A DNA stretch of 64,000 nt. Source: Rhynchopus euleeides (Eukaryota; Euglenozoa; Diplonemea; Diplonemida; Diplonemidae). The position numbers and the translations under genes were made by a program. Positions within the stretch are counted from its first letter, which is position 1. Every line of letters begins with the position of its first letter. Below the pieces are notes generated by a model. It was not told the DNA's origin, did no database searches, and worked only from the letters and a program-made list of their open reading frames with translations. Below are positions 1 through 9,856 of the stretch, one piece after another. Location: the NCBI GenBank assembly GCA_963210315.1, contig OY723245.1:62001-126000 (forward strand), written 5' to 3'.

Positions 1-753
1 TTCGGTACACCCCACCCCACCCCACACCACACCACCTCCCCACCATCCACTCACCCGCCCACTGTCCGAAAGCCCTTCTGCACGGCGTTCTTCTTCTTCT
101 TCTTCTCATGTGGGTCCAGATGAGGGACTGAGTCTCTCTCGGCATTTGACTTCCTGGATGCCTCCAGGCACCGACAACTCGAAGTGTCTTCGAGAATGAC
201 AGTCCTGGAACGCCCTCCGTGACCCGGGCGATGCCTAAGAGGTTAGCGGCTAGACAGACAGGGGAAACCTGCAAGGAAATGTTCCCTGAGAGGCACAACT
301 GTTGCTTTGGCAAAGGAGCGGTGCCGACACAACAGAGGTCCTGCCACACACACACACACACACAGGGGGTGGGCTAGGACCCGTGCAGGGTTAACCCACC
401 TAAAAAGTGATCAACACACACACACACACACACCCTCCCACCTTCCCCCATGACACGCACAGGCAGCGGATCGCACATCCCTTCGAAGGCCCGTCCCTCC
501 CCCCCCCCCCTCCCGGGGGAAAGAACGATGTAGGTGCACTTCAGAACCTGCCATTGACCAGAATAAGCGGTTCTGTCCCATTCATGTGGGGATAGGGATG
601 CACGACATCACACGAGAATTTTGAACAAATTGGAACAGCGTTGCACCATGGGTAATGATGGGTCCGCCCCCCAGGATGGGACAGCCCCCCTGTCTGGAAC
701 TCAAATGTTGGAGTTGAGGGAGGGGGGGGGGGGGGCGGGGCGGCATTCGCACT
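1..753. other. Gene-free left edge with microsatellites
   Basis: No coding region can be supported here. The stretch holds two short CA dinucleotide tracts (about 346-363 and 414-432), a C run near 499 and a G run near 720-735. Short open frames on both strands are low-complexity and show no family motif. Confidence 0.6.
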
Positions 754-841
754 CACGGTGGGATCAAAAAAAAAGTAGTACTATTTTTGTCCACTATAAG
801 TTGCCACTATATAGTGACTATATACTGGACACATAGTACTA

Positions 842-1170
842 CCGTATACGTAAATATTTTGGAACGTAAATATTATGGAACGTAAATATTTTGGAACGCT
901 GGTGGGTTGGCGTTCCAGATTTTTTTCGTTCCATAATATTTACAGGGCTTTCTGCGACTCGGGGACTTGGACCAGGTGATCGGACGGCATACAGAGTCCC
1001 TGACGGGACCTACTCGTGCACTTTTCGCGCGATTCCTGACGCAAGCCGTCCTCACCACCGAGTCCCCAACTGGCCCTGTAAATATTATGGAACGTAAATA
1101 TTATGGAACGGACCGGCCAAAAATGGGCCCGTTCCATAATATTTACGTTCCATAATATTTACGTATACGG
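842..1170. mobile_element. Small TA-flanked inverted-repeat element (MITE-like)
   Basis: The ends are CCGTATACGTAAATATT (left) and its reverse complement (right), each bordered by TA (840-841 and 1171-1172). Further in, each side repeats a unit close to GTAAATATTATGGAACG: three copies on the left and four, in both orientations, on the right. The interior (about 915-1075) has no convincing reading frame. A 2-bp TA duplication and a length of 329 bp fit a miniature inverted-repeat element. It sits inside the subterminal repeat array of the outer element, so it inserted later. A relative with CCGTAAACGG ends lies at 51793-52602. Confidence 0.7.
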
Positions 1171-1189
1171 TATATGGAAACGGTATACT

Positions 1190-1470
1190 GGCGAATTTGG
1201 CACACTTACTCGCCACATACTGGACACATTCTCAATTATACTGGACACATACTGGGCAAATAGTGGCACGGCGACTATAATAGTCGCCATGTCAGTATTA
1301 TAGTGACTATTATAGTGGACGTGCGACTATAATAGTGGCATGTCCACTATAATAGTCACTATAATAGTGGCATGCCACTATTATAGTCACTATAATAGTG
1401 GACGTGCCACTATTATAGTCACTATTTTTGTGGACCTGCGACTATAATAGTCACTATAATAGTCGACATG
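1190..1470. repeat. Left array of 13-bp palindromes CACTATWATAGTG
   Basis: Short palindromes of the form CACTATAATAGTG / GACTATTATAGTC follow one another in both orientations, often joined by GGACATG or GGACCTG. They thin out towards the left, where degenerate ACTGGACACATACT forms appear. The same motif fills 4260-4977 near the other end of the element, so they behave as subterminal repeats, possibly transposase binding sites. Confidence 0.7.
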
Positions 1471-1641
1471 TATAGGGGGACCCTTTTCGATTTTTTTTTC
1501 GGATGGGTCCATTTTGCACATTTGAGCCCATTTTCGAAGGAATTTTTGGTTTTTGAGCCTGTTTTGAGGCCTAAAACGCATTAAAACGGCCCGCGAATTT
1601 GGCCTGTTCGGCCTTGGTGAAAATTCGCCTCAAAAATAGAG

Positions 1642-2529
1642 AAATGGAACTCTATCGACACATGTCACTCAACACGGGGGAATGGGGAGGGGAGAGGTTG
1701 TGGTGAAACGCACACACCTCGACCTGTGATGAGGTGAGATGTGGCTCTGCAATTACGGCACTACGCGTGCCGTAAACTCGAATGACCTGCTTTCTCCGTG
1801 TTCCATTTCCTCCTTCATTGCATGAGGCTACAAAATGGAACTCTATCGACACATGTCACTCAACACGGGGGAATGGGGAGGGGAGAGGTTGTGGTGAAAC
1901 GCACACACCCAACCCCCTAGGACCCCTAGGGACTGAGGAGCTCCGCTCATCAGCTAAGATGGCACCGTGCCGCCAGCATGGCACACAGCTCCGTCTGGTC
2001 CCTTTACAGATCGATGACGACCTCGCCCCGCGCACCCCTCGTGAAGGGATCGGCCTTCTGCTCGTGGGTCGGCACCCACTCGGGCAACACCTGCAGCTGC
2101 GCCGCTGCAGCGACGTCGAACAGCACCTGCAGGCACCTATTGGCGACGTAATTGCCAGAGTGCCCCTTCAGGATGCTCCGCACTACCGGGAGGTTGTCGA
2201 CCTTCAGTCGCAGCTTGCACCGCCGGCGCCCCAGCCGGGAGGCCAACCGCACCCCCAGTGCAGCGGCCCACATCTCCTTGATGTAAATGTGTGCTGACGC
2301 TTCGCCGGCCCCGAAGGCCCCCTGCGCCACCTCGCCGGTCTCCGCAAGCGCCGCCCACGCGCGTGATGACGCGTCTGTCCACACTGTGCACTCCTCGTGG
2401 TGAAACGCACACACCTCGACCTGTGATGAGGTGAGATGTGGCTCTGCAATTACGGCACTACGCGTGCCGTAAACTCGAATGACCTGCTTTCTCCGTGTTC
2501 CATTTCCTCCTTCATTGCATGAGGCTACA
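1642..2529. repeat. 191-bp tandem duplication, second copy split by an insertion
   Basis: A unit beginning AAATGGAACTCTATCG spans 1642-1832. A second copy starts at 1833 but stops at 1908, and its remainder resumes at 2397-2529. The sequence GTGGTGAAACGCACACAC (18 bp) occurs on both sides of the interruption, at 1891-1908 and 2397-2414. This looks like the target-site duplication of the inserted 1909-2396 segment. Confidence 0.75.
1909..2396 (-). pseudogene. Retroelement RNase H fragment (DIRS/LTR-like)
   Basis: On the minus strand, about 2396 to 2004 encodes a partial protein that reads like the RNase H domain at the end of a reverse-transcriptase polyprotein. It has a WTDAS motif (first catalytic Asp), IKEMWAA (Glu), VDNLPVV (Asp), a WVPTHEQ segment and a final ADPFTRG, matching the DN...WVP..N..AD..SR pattern of DIRS and Ty3-like RNase H domains. 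The upstream reverse transcriptase is absent and the frame enters directly from the repeat at 2397. A stop follows at 2004. I regard it as a truncated insertion rather than a gene. The 18-bp direct repeat on each side suggests one insertion event. Confidence 0.65.
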
Positions 2530-3990
2530 CAAAAAAAATATGGCCCCAAAGTCTGGTCCTTGTGATCTGGAACCTTCCATTTTCGAAGGAAGTCGTAGAA
2601 ACCCCGAGATCTTTGATCCTGATCACACAGACGGTCCCAAAAATGAAGCACATCATGTTTGGGTCATTTCGTGGATTACAGACGGTACAGACGTGTGTCA
2701 AAATTGACGGTATCCAGTATGTCAAGAGAATACATCAAAAGAGCAATGACGACACGGCCATTGCTCAGAACCATAGCTGATTGTCCAGCTATTTTAAACT
2801 CCCCCCGACCCTGCCCGGCCCCCTGACCCTGCCCTGTTCAAGCTCGTGCCCCCACCCATCGCATTGCTCCCTTGTTGCCTTGCTTTGCGCTGCTTTTCTT
2901 TTTCAGAATTTTCAGAATTTTAAAGTTCAAGACGGAGTGCTTTTTTGCCGAAAGTTTAGGTGACCCGATGATGGGGATGCAGCACCCCGAGGGTCTTACC
3001 TACCGGGCGGTTGGGGGGCAACTTTGGGTGCAGATTTACGTACACAAAGCGGCGTGAGACTGTGCATGTCAGCGGCCTTGCGTGGTGGCCCCCCTAGGTG
3101 ACTATGTTCGGATGTCTGGGAATGGAATGAAAACCCCCATATGGCTGCCTGCGCCCTTGTGGAATTAGAGGTGGTCGGGAATCGGTCGGAAACCAGTACT
3201 CCTGCTGGCGCTCGTCGTGTGTGTGGAGCATCTGTAGACGCCCGGCAACTCAGCCATCTTGCCCCCGCGCAAGCTCTGCCTGGCCGTGGAAGAGGATGAC
3301 ACACGGTCTGAATCTGGACTCTCTCTCGTGGTGGCACCGAATAACTGTGACTCTAGGTGACTCCACATAAACATACTCCCACTGGTCTGTGGCAAAGGGA
3401 GAATGACTATATGCCTTGAGAGAGAGACCTCCGGCCTGAAAGGACAAGCATGAAAAGCCGGAATAGATCAGATAGAGTACAGACTCAGGTGCACGAACCG
3501 ATCCTTCGGCAGCTACCTGCTTGGTTTGCTGGTGTATGGTTGAGCGCTGCTTGTGTACGTAAATTTTGCTTATATGAACACTCCGCCTTCACCAAAGGTG
3601 AAGAACTTCCCAAGACAAGCGGTGTTGCACCCCCGTGGTGTCGCGCCCCTTTGGACATCGACCCCAGCGGTAACCCGCAGGTTGTTTCTTCAAAGAAACA
3701 CGTCGATTCTGTCCCCCACAGCAGGGGTTTCCCTGCTGACCCATGGATGTTTTCTCATTCTTATTATAACAGTTGATACAATACACTAGCTCGGCAAATG
3801 CCTGGAGCCCCACCGGGAAGGTGTGTCGACATATAGCTCGGCACACGCCTGAAGCGCCACCGTGACGAAATGTTCGTCTCTGCTGAATCACTCCTACACA
3901 GGGGGCCTTCCGGTTCCTGTCCATGCAGAGGTTCTCAAGGCAGATAATGCCGAGACTTGCGGTGCGCTCTCGTTTGTTGATCCAGAGACG
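2530..3990. other. Interior of outer element without supported genes
   Basis: AT/GC-mixed sequence with no family-recognisable frame on either strand. Open frames of 60-156 codons occur but lack motifs and have no start context or intron signals typical of the genes elsewhere in this window. Confidence 0.5.
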
Positions 3991-4185
3991 AAAAATGTGG
4001 AACGGCATGCTGCCCGTTTCTTCATTTTTCACCTTGCGGTGCAAGGGGGCCTCCCTCACGAGGGAAAAATGTAGAACGGCATGCTGCCCGTTTCTTCATT
4101 TTTCACCTTGCGTTGCAAGGGGGTCGCCCTCACGAGGGAAAAATGTGGAACGGCATGCTGCCCGTTCACTCATTTTTGCCTTGGG
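3991..4185 (+). repeat. 74-bp tandem repeat, about 2.6 copies
   Basis: Copies start at 3991, 4065 and 4139, each opening AAAAATGTRGAACGGCATGC and running through TGCCCGTTTCTTCATTTTTC. The period is 74 bp and copies differ at a few positions; the third is truncated. It lies just left of the right-hand palindrome array. Confidence 0.8.
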
Positions 4186-4259
4186 AGACACCCATTTGCC
4201 AAGGCGTTCCGCAAGGGAAACGCTCCACTTCGGCATGCAAGTAAAATGGCCAGTATATG

Positions 4260-4977
4260 CCGTCACTATAATAGTGACTATCATAGTGGACCTGCGTGTA
4301 TGCGACACTATAATAGTGGACATGTTCAGTATTTTCTGGACATGCCACTAAAATAGTGACTATAATAGTGACATGCGTGTATGCGGTCACTATAATAGTG
4401 GACATGTTCAGTAAATACTGACATGTTGGCCGCACATCCACTATAATACTGGACATGTTGAGTGCATGTCAGTAAAATAGTCGCAATGCCGGCCATATAG
4501 TGGACCAAAAACGCAGTTTACTGGACACTTAGTGACATGTCCTGGGCGTTTACTCGACATGTAGTGGCATCCCATGTTCGAATAGAAGTATGTGTTCACT
4601 ATATACTGAGCACTTACTGACCATATAGTCGAAATGGCGACTATAATAGTGACTATAATAGTCGCATGCCACTAGAATTGTCACTATTATAGTTGTAAAA
4701 ATAGTCGCAGGCGACTATTATAGTGACTATAATAGTGGACAAGTCCACTATTATAGTCACTATAATAGTCGCACGTCACTATAATAGTGACTATTATAGT
4801 GGACATGCGACTATTATAGTGACTATAATAGTGACAAGTCCACTATAATAGTGACTATTATAGTGACATGGCGACTATTATAGTCACTATTATAGTGGAC
4901 CTGCCACTATTATAGTCACTATAATAGTCGCAGGTCCACTATTATAGTGACTATTATAGTCGCCATGTCACTATATA
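4260..4977. repeat. Right array of 13-bp palindromes CACTATWATAGTG
   Basis: Roughly thirty copies of CACTATAATAGTG, CACTATTATAGTG and one-base variants (GACTATAATAGTC) occur in both orientations, linked by GGACATG, GCAGG or GACAAG. From 4630 onward the array is nearly uninterrupted. It ends two bases before the nested element at 4980. Its mirror counterpart is at 783-840 and 1190-1470, consistent with subterminal repeats of the outer element. Confidence 0.8.
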
Positions 4978-5245
4978 TACACGGTGGACTCCAGCGGCCC
5001 TAGCGGGAGTCTGGGAGCGGGAGTCTGAGAGGGTGTCAAAGACTCCCGCTAGCGGGAGTCTATACTCCCGCTAGGGGGAGTCTGACTCCCCCTAGCGGGA
5101 GTCTTTTCACCTATTTTCATCCATTTTTCCCATGATATAGTTACAGTCTACTGGCGTGGGGGGTAAAATCATGCGGGGGGAAGGTGGAAGAGGGATGGGG
5201 AGGGGCTTGTTTTGCTTCTGTCAGTTTCCCCGGACTCTGGACTAC

Positions 5246-7006
5246 CTACCTATCCTCCTGGTAGCGGCTGCACCTGCGGAGGTGAGCGGTTAGAATTTGA
5301 GGTGTCAAAGTGCGGCCGTCGCCTGTCGTAGTTGTGTTACACCTTGGGCAAGACAAACCATCCTGCAGGCTTTCCTCATCTTCTTCGTCAGAACTGTCAT
5401 CCCCCTCCTGCTGTGCGCGTTGGTCAAGCGTGCTCAAAGTCGCCTCGGATGACACGAATGGTGTGAAAGTCGCCCCCAGCGGGATTGGCATTTTGCACAA
5501 GCAGAGCGATAATTTGCGGTGTCCTTCGGGGAACCGGAACAGGAAGTAGGGCGCGCTGCTGGGTTCAACGAAGTCCTGTGTGTTGCAGTGCACAAACCCC
5601 TTCTGCAGCTGTGTCAACTGTGTGCAAAGAACATACACAGCCAATCTATGAGCGTGTCGGGTGTGCAGACACGGACACAGAATGACTTCTCTATACCCGA
5701 GGATCCCGTCCTGCGACAGGTGCGCAACCTTCCAAGGCATGCCCGATTCGCGCCGCTTCTCTTCTGCCATTGCAAGATCTCTCTCGTAAGTTGCGGAGCT
5801 GGCGATTGTAACGGCATCTTTCTTGCGATGTCCGTTCTCTGCTTCTTCAAATTCGTCGTTGTTCTGCAGAGGCACTGCATCTTCTGGAGCCCACCAATGA
5901 TGGAGACTGTGTACGTAGGCATTGCGCGTTGATCCCTTTTCGGCATGCTCCATCAACCAGTGAAATATATGCCCTGAGATCCGAGCACGCAAGAAGGGAA
6001 TCCGGGCTGACTCATCCTTGCATCCCCAGAAGCGCCAGGGGATGTCTGCATACCGGAAATGCATGAGGTCTGCAAGGGAGACAAAGAGGTAGCGGAACAA
6101 GCCCTTGTAGGTGGTGTCCTGTGACATGGCAAGCACGACCTTCCGGAACTGAGCACCTGTCCCATTCTGCGACACATTCAGTGCAAGGTTTGTACAGGTC
6201 TTGTCGAATATTTTTTTTGTTGTCTCATCCAGTACCCTGATCAGCCGCATGGCGAGCCCCTTGCAGTCATGGAGTGCTGGGGTGACGTAGCGGGCATTGG
6301 GAAGCACACCTGCCAAGAGGGAGGGGTAGCCAGCCTCTTTCATCTCAGAGAGAGTCAGGTGCGGGTATCGATGCACCTGTTGATACCAGCGTTCTTCTGG
6401 GATGTCGCACAGTGAGCATCGGTGCCCTCGCCCCCCGCATCGCCTCATTGTTGCCCACTGCTCAGCATGGTCGGCGGTTATTCTTGCTATGGACACACTC
6501 GCGACATGCACCCCTCGGAAGATTTTCGCTTTGTGCAGCCTCATGATCTGTTGCAGCAACGCGTGATTTTGGAACAGCTTGTGATCACCTTTCGGAAGGT
6601 CTGAGAAAGTAATACCCGGCGCAGTCATCGTGTTTTCGGGATTGATGACCCCGAGAGACAGACGGACACGTGCGTTATCGGAACGTAATGAATTACGTGG
6701 CGTGTATCCGTCCGTGTACATGACGCCGAGAAGTGGCACGCTACACTGCATTGTCGATGATTCTCCCGCCTCTTCTTCGAGGAACTCAAATGCCCCGAGC
6801 AAACCACGGGAAAGGCGCCATTCAACACGTTCGCAGGCAGGCTTCTCCATTTCGCGGAGTCGCTTTCGTGACACACCCAGGTTCTCACCAACACGCTCCT
6901 TATGAAGCTGGTTGACCTTGGCGAGTGTCCGTTGAGACATCCGAAGGGCATGCCGGTTGGCAGCAAGAGTCTCCCCGACACTCTTCGCTTCATTTGCATT
7001 CGACAT
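5246..7006 (-). CDS. Element protein A, candidate transposase (586 aa)
   Basis: An uninterrupted frame of 586 codons if translation begins at the ATG at 7006 (MSNANEAKS); an in-frame extension upstream to 7093 is possible but less likely. I do not recognise the family. The N-terminal 60 residues are basic and probably helical. The middle has a CSLC pair followed by His residues. The last 80 residues hold an acidic stretch (DDSSDEEDEES) and then CPRC with a distant HLRRC, a likely C2HC zinc site. Its place inside intact terminal repeats, downstream of a second element gene on the same strand, makes a transposase or DNA-binding subunit the simplest guess. No DDE triad could be assigned by eye. 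Confidence 0.6.
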   Translation of the reverse strand: MSNANEAKSVGETLAANRHALRMSQRTLAKVNQLHKERVGENLGVSRKRLREMEKPACERVEWRLSRGLLGAFEFLEEEAGESSTMQCSVPLLGVMYTDGYTPRNSLRSDNARVRLSLGVINPENTMTAPGITFSDLPKGDHKLFQNHALLQQIMRLHKAKIFRGVHVASVSIARITADHAEQWATMRRCGGRGHRCSLCDIPEERWYQQVHRYPHLTLSEMKEAGYPSLLAGVLPNARYVTPALHDCKGLAMRLIRVLDETTKKIFDKTCTNLALNVSQNGTGAQFRKVVLAMSQDTTYKGLFRYLFVSLADLMHFRYADIPWRFWGCKDESARIPFLRARISGHIFHWLMEHAEKGSTRNAYVHSLHHWWAPEDAVPLQNNDEFEEAENGHRKKDAVTIASSATYERDLAMAEEKRRESGMPWKVAHLSQDGILGYREVILCPCLHTRHAHRLAVYVLCTQLTQLQKGFVHCNTQDFVEPSSAPYFLFRFPEGHRKLSLCLCKMPIPLGATFTPFVSSEATLSTLDQRAQQEGDDSSDEEDEESLQDGLSCPRCNTTTTGDGRTLTPQILTAHLRRCSRYQEDR

Positions 7007-7209
7007 GGTTCGATGGCATGGGTCTTGAAAATACCCCCTGTGACACCTGTGAGAGCGAGTGTGAGTGGAGCCGAATAAGGTTGCAACACACACACCACGT
7101 CAGATGTAGCCAAGCGAAAAAACTGTCGATGTTTTGGAGTGTGGGGTTTGTGGCTTCCATGACAGTCTGATCATTCAACTTCCGCAGGCTGATGCACAGC
7201 CAGCTTCCC

Positions 7210-8211
7210 TCAGAGGGTGTCCATGTCGTCCTCCTCCACTGTGATGGCCTGCGGGATGCTCGGAGGGGCTTCTTCCTCTGTGTCGGGGACCTCAGGCTGT
7301 GCGAGGTCGATCCCCAGCAGGTCCTTGTACCTCCCCACGGTGGAGGTGTTGGCCTGGCCTGAGCCGGTCACCGTGGCGCGGGGCTGTTCCAAAGGAACGG
7401 TGACCTTCCACAGGGCCAACTGCCCCTCCACCTGCTCGCAGGTGATGGGCTCGCCATCGGCAGGGCTCCTGGGGAGGAAATAGGTGGCGGTGTATGTGCC
7501 GCTGGGGATTGTCGAACCCTCGTGGACCACGCGAAGACACGTCAGCGACACCTGCAGGCCTGTCACTGAAAACTCAACCCGGGTCAACAGCCCCTCGAGC
7601 ATCACCACATGCACGTTGGCTGCCCCAGGCAACGGGGTGACCACCGGGAAGTGCTGCATCACATTCTTCGTCGTAGTATCCTCCTCCTGCTGCACGGCAG
7701 TGTACACGTTGTTCATCTCGACCTCCTTGTAGGCCGGGGCAAGCGCAGCAAGGACCCGCTGGTACAGCGGATTCTTCTTGTGGCCCTCCTCCGCCCAAGC
7801 CAAGAGCATCTTTGGCTTGAGGGTGACACCCACCAACTTGGTGTCTTGCACCTTCCCGCGCTTCACCTCAACCCTGTAGGTGGCGGGGAGGGTGCCGTCC
7901 TTCTGCATCATCTCGACCTCCCTCACAGCGAGCTTGTCCATGTCAGGGAATACGGCGGTGATGGCGTTGGCCACCTGGGGGCTGTGCTTGTTGATCTCCT
8001 TGCCGGTCAACACCGTTGCTAGGAGCCTTCTAATGGATCCCAGTGTCAGCACACTTCCCCCTTTTTTAACGAGGAAGGCCGTGCAAAAATCAGCCACAAT
8101 GTTCGTCGCCTCCGCAGCCTCGGGACTCTCTGCGCTCTTCTTCTTCTTACTCGACTTCGCCGCCGGCTTCGCTGCCACCTTCACTGCCGGCTTCGTTGTC
8201 GTCTTCCCCAT
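7210..8211 (-). CDS. Element protein B, Lys/Ala-rich N-terminus (333 aa)
   Basis: A 333-codon frame starts at the ATG at 8211, with a CAG about 15 nt upstream that could be a splice acceptor. Residues 1-35 are rich in Lys, Ala and Pro with a KKKK cluster, like a chromatin-associated or nuclear-targeting tail. Residues 36-150 look like a compact helical domain. The C-terminal third is beta-rich and ends in an acidic tail (EEEAPPS, EEDDMDTL). I recognise no family. It is transcribed in the same direction as protein A, about 200 bp upstream, and both lie within the same terminal repeats, so it is probably an accessory DNA-binding protein of the element. Confidence 0.6.
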   Translation of the reverse strand: MGKTTTKPAVKVAAKPAAKSSKKKKSAESPEAAEATNIVADFCTAFLVKKGGSVLTLGSIRRLLATVLTGKEINKHSPQVANAITAVFPDMDKLAVREVEMMQKDGTLPATYRVEVKRGKVQDTKLVGVTLKPKMLLAWAEEGHKKNPLYQRVLAALAPAYKEVEMNNVYTAVQQEEDTTTKNVMQHFPVVTPLPGAANVHVVMLEGLLTRVEFSVTGLQVSLTCLRVVHEGSTIPSGTYTATYFLPRSPADGEPITCEQVEGQLALWKVTVPLEQPRATVTGSGQANTSTVGRYKDLLGIDLAQPEVPDTEEEAPPSIPQAITVEEDDMDTL

Positions 8212-8454
8212 TTTTGTGAATCAGGTCTGCGAGCTGGGATGGGTGGAAACGTCCGTTTGGTGTGTGTGTGTGTGGCTGTACTTCAGTGACGAGTGCCACA
8301 TTGCATAGGTATCATGGGAAAAATGAGTGAAAATAGGTGAAAAGACTCCCGCTAGCGGGAGTTGGACTCCCCCTAGTTGAGACTCCCGAAAAGGGTTACC
8401 CTACCCCCGCTGGAGTCCACCGTGTAGTACTATTTTTTTCATGATCCCACCGTG

Positions 8455-9856
8455 CTGAAAACCCAAACGGTGGCACAAAAGTGGTGAGGAGGGGGCACGA
8501 GACTTTTCTGCATTTTTTTTGAAAATACACAGGGAAACGCCGAGGGCGAATGCGGCCCGGCCTACCACCCCCCCACCCCCTCCCGGTTGGTTTCCGGCGT
8601 TGGTGGTGCCGCCACGTTGCGCCGTTTGTGCATAGTGAACAATGGGGTATTCAGCACCCGTTCCGAAATTTTTTTTTGGTTGTGCTTCTCGAACAGGACC
8701 CGGTGTGAGGGTGTATATCCTTTAACTGTGCTGAACACGGGTCGGACAAATACATCCAGAGTGGAGAGAGAGAGAGAGAGAGTAACCTTGGAGGTCTTGA
8801 GATATGCTCAGCTGTTTCAAACACGCAGAGGGGGGTGGGGTGGGGTGGTGGGGTGGGCTGGCCTTTGCTTCGCCAGAGCAGAGGCGGAAGAAAGGGATGT
8901 AGGGTGTACGCGTGCTACGTTGCCCCTCCCACCCCGCCCCCACTTGTCCCCCCCCCCGGGGCCCCCCCCCCCTCCGATTTTAGTTAACCACCAGCAGAAA
9001 CAGTTCAGTTTCGGAGCAGAAAGACGGACTACCTACGACAGACAAAACCATAACGAGCGGGAGAGGGAAAAATGCACTGGAGGGATGTAGCCAACGCCTC
9101 GGCAAAGAGGCAGATGTGCCACAAAGCAGGACTACTGAGCCAAATGGTGTCGTGCTGAGGGCTCAGCACGACACTGGCATGGAACGCAAGGCGGGGTCAG
9201 CACAGGGGTGGGGGGGTGGGGAGGTGCTGGCCACTCTTTTCCGGAGGTGCCCGGAAAAGGAAGTGAAAGGTACACCCCCTTGGGGGTGGGGGGTGCACCC
9301 TAGAATGGAAGGAGCAATCCCATTCCCATGCATCAAACCCCCTAAACCCCCCCCCCCACCCCACCCTTGCATTTGTTTGTGATGCGCCCCCCACACCCGC
9401 GTCCGTTCGTGCGCCGGCGTTGCTGGAGGCTTGTGCGTGGTGAAAGGGGGCCACCCTCCCCTCCGATCGCATTGATCGACACCCAGTCAAATTGGCGGGT
9501 GAGATGGGGGTGAAGGGGGGTGGTGATGAGAGGGCCAACTCTAAGCAAAACAAAACAGGCGGAGCCGGCTCCGCTGATTCTTCGCTCTGTCAGACCCAAG
9601 AAAGTGTCAGTTTGAAGCCTGTAGTGTGAGCAGGGTGGTCCAGCTCAGAGAGCGGCGTCCCCCAGTATCACCCCAGCATCCTGACACACGGCAGCGGAGA
9701 GTAGATAGAAGGTGGCGGCACAGACGGGCAGGTGTAGCGTGCAGTGTTCACTCGGTGAGGCATCAGGCACACCCGAAATGTCCCTGAAGTCGCAGCAAGA
9801 CTGCCTTGCACTGCTGTCAGCAACCTGAGTGTGCCAGGGGGAGGGGGGGGGGGGTA
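8455..9856. other. Gene-free spacer between elements
   Basis: Long C and G runs (8565-8585, 8945-8975, 9340-9362, 9838-9854), a GA microsatellite at 8763-8782 and no supported coding frame. The string AAACGGTGGCACAAAA near 8468 recurs inside the inverted-repeat element at 9857-11004. Confidence 0.5.

Larger units (their letters stand above)
4980..8424. mobile_element. Intact nested two-gene TIR element
   Basis: Terminal inverted repeats start CACGGTGGACTCCAGCG at 4980 and, on the other strand, at 8424, each bordered by TA (4978-4979 and 8425-8426). Subterminal regions of about 150 bp on both sides carry the 20-bp palindrome GACTCCCGCTAGCGGGAGTC and variants, then a shared segment TTTTCACCTATTTTCA...TTTTTCCCATGATA (5101-5138; mirrored near 8308-8345). 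Between them are two minus-strand genes and nothing else of size. The first eight bases CACGGTGG equal those of the outer element, so the two are probably related. CAC...GTG ends with a 2-bp duplication hint at the CACTA/CMC group; this is inference. Confidence 0.8.
754..8454. mobile_element. Outer TIR element with CACGGTGGGATCA ends
   Basis: The left end at 754 reads CACGGTGGGATCA followed by an A tract and AGTAGTACTA. The right end, read from 8454 on the minus strand, gives CACGGTGGGATCA, an A tract and AGTAC. Both ends are flanked by the dinucleotide CT (752-753 and 8455-8456), a possible target duplication. Inside both ends lie dense copies of the palindrome CACTATWATAGTG (783-840, 1190-1470, 4260-4977). 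CAC...GTG termini, a 2-bp duplication and subterminal repeats are features of CACTA/CMC (EnSpm-like) DNA transposons, so I infer that affinity. No transposase is evident outside the nested element, so this copy is probably non-autonomous. About 3.4 kb of its length is the later insertion at 4980-8424. Confidence 0.65.

Noticed and set aside
3589-4059. 156-codon minus-strand frame in the outer element
   Set aside because: Its start overlaps the 74-bp tandem repeat and there is no recognisable domain.
1190-4977. CRISPR-like array
   Set aside because: The repeats are palindromic 13-mers without regular unique spacers, in a eukaryotic transposon.
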